The notes below the pieces were generated by a model that worked only from the letters and a program-made list of their open reading frames with translations, did no database searches and was not told the origin of the DNA. Both the position numbers and the translations under genes were made by a program. From Chloroflexota bacterium (GTDB taxonomy: Bacteria; Chloroflexota; Anaerolineae; Anaerolineales; UBA4823), in the NCBI GenBank assembly GCA_017860725.1, contig JAGDMX010000142.1, forward strand, positions 1 through 6,587: a DNA stretch of 6,587 nt, read 5' to 3'. Shown here piece by piece: positions 5,671-6,587 of the stretch (the first letter of the stretch is position 1; each line of letters opens with the position of its first letter).

Positions 5671-6587
5671 ATGCCAATCGATCTGGATTTATACCGGCGC
5701 GAGGTGAGAGTGGCGATCAAACCGGATGTACGGCTGTCGGTTGTTGATATTGCGCCGGATTACTACAAGCACACATTTTTATTCCTGCATGGCTTTGGCG
5801 GCAATGCCATGCAATGGCAATATCAGTTAGAAACCTTGTCGCACACCCAACGCGTTATTGCTCCAGATCTGCGCGGGCATGGGCTTTCTGATAAGCCGCA
5901 CAGCGATTACAGCCTGTCTGAAATCCTGGCAGATCTCGAGGCCATCCTGGATGTATTCGGCATCACTGGTAAGATCATCATTGCAGGGCACTCTTTTGGC
6001 GGTGCTTTGGCTACCGAGCTGTCCATCACCAGGCCAAAGCGCGTTGAAAAGTTGATCCTGATTGCCGCCACTACCCACTATAAAATCAACCCGCTCTACC
6101 GTACACTACTCAAATTTCCAGAGAAAAGCCTTAATCTGATCGCTCCATTTGTACGCAAACAGTTATGGGCACCTCCTTATGCCCTTAAGAGTATGCACAC
6201 CCGGGCTGTCTCGACCTGGGATGGGAGGCAAAGGTATCCCTTGATTAGTGTTCCAACACTGGTGATTCGCGGACATATGGATCGTGTTTTTGAGAAGCCA
6301 CAGTTCGAGGAAGTGCCCCGACTTATCCCTCAGATTGAGGATATCGACGTGGGCGCATCAGGGCACATGGTGATGCTGGAACGGAGCGAAGCCACCAATC
6401 GGGCAATCGCCCGCTTTCTGGATGAAGAAAAACCCTCCTGGTCGCATTCCAGGAAAACCGGAGAGGAACCTGCAGCAAGTCTGCTGATTAAAGAGCGTCC
6501 CTGGCTACCCTACTATGATGAGGATGTGCCGGACACAATCAGCATCCCGCAGGCGACACTTCCCGATCTGCTCGGTGCAACCGCCCG
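5671..6587 (+). CDS. Alpha/beta hydrolase fused to the start of an acyl-CoA synthetase, 3' end missing
   Basis: The frame is open from ATG 5671 to the window edge (305 codons, no stop). Residues 35-250 form an alpha/beta hydrolase with a cap region (about 135-190): HGFGG (40-44) as oxyanion region, PDLRGHGLSDKP (65-76), nucleophile elbow GHSFGG with Ser108, acid Asp204 in GHMD, and His232 in SGHMV. The triad is complete, so it should be an active esterase or lipase-like enzyme, probably cytosolic since no signal peptide is seen. A polar linker (about 252-270) leads to IKERPWLPYYDEDVPDTI and PQATLPDLLGATA. This resembles the leader of long-chain acyl-CoA synthetases (pattern RPWL-YDEGVP, then a short DLL-ETA helix). 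I infer that an AMP-binding ligase domain follows outside the window. One plausible role is releasing a fatty acid and activating it to the CoA thioester. Its substrate is unknown. Confidence 0.85.
   Translation, partial: MPIDLDLYRREVRVAIKPDVRLSVVDIAPDYYKHTFLFLHGFGGNAMQWQYQLETLSHTQRVIAPDLRGHGLSDKPHSDYSLSEILADLEAILDVFGITGKIIIAGHSFGGALATELSITRPKRVEKLILIAATTHYKINPLYRTLLKFPEKSLNLIAPFVRKQLWAPPYALKSMHTRAVSTWDGRQRYPLISVPTLVIRGHMDRVFEKPQFEEVPRLIPQIEDIDVGASGHMVMLERSEATNRAIARFLDEEKPSWSHSRKTGEEPAASLLIKERPWLPYYDEDVPDTISIPQATLPDLLGATA

Noticed and set aside
5671..6587. OleB-OleC fusion of long-chain olefin synthesis
   Set aside because: OleB belongs to the haloalkane-dehalogenase-like group with an aspartate nucleophile. 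This hydrolase has a serine in GHSFGG, and the linker sequence looks like a FadD leader rather than OleC.

Overview
The window reads as an ordinary chromosomal stretch from a free-living bacterium. Its near-balanced base composition, the style of the proteins (S41 peptidase, UPF0104 flippase-like protein, paired single-RCK TrkA-type proteins, Nudix hydrolase, SGNH lipoprotein, FadD-type leader) and promoters with a good TATAAT box and weak -35 suggest Chloroflexota, perhaps an Anaerolineae-like lineage. That placement is inference from general familiarity; there is no rRNA or other marker here. I see no tRNA, rRNA, CRISPR array, insertion sequence or phage gene.

Layout. Bases 2-742 (+) are the 3' part of an S41 carboxyl-terminal processing protease, closed by a strong intrinsic terminator (763-806). 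A new unit then starts at an extended -10 promoter (879-887): a multi-membrane flippase-like protein (897-1952) followed by two tandem single-RCK TrkA/KtrA-type proteins (1981-2652 and 2657-3334). The promoter lies so close to the first ATG that the mRNA is probably leaderless there, while both RCK genes have good Shine-Dalgarno sites. This unit runs head-on into a minus-strand unit, with only three bases between the stop codons.

The minus-strand unit is read from about 5600 down to 3338: a 77-residue single-span membrane protein (5323-5556), an SGNH/GDSL lipoprotein interrupted by one in-frame TAA (5264-4563), a Nudix hydrolase (4560-4105) and a cysteine-rich lipoprotein of unknown role (4078-3338). 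It diverges at 5557-5670 from a plus-strand gene (5671 to the window edge). That gene begins as a serine alpha/beta hydrolase with a complete Ser-Asp-His triad, then passes through a linker into what looks like the first residues of a long-chain acyl-CoA synthetase. The window cuts it off just there.

The points most worth following are the apparent hydrolase/acyl-CoA synthetase fusion, the single nonsense codon in an otherwise perfectly preserved SGNH hydrolase, the split RCK pair without a channel subunit, and the leaderless promoter layout. I found no clear evidence of a wholly new multi-gene system.
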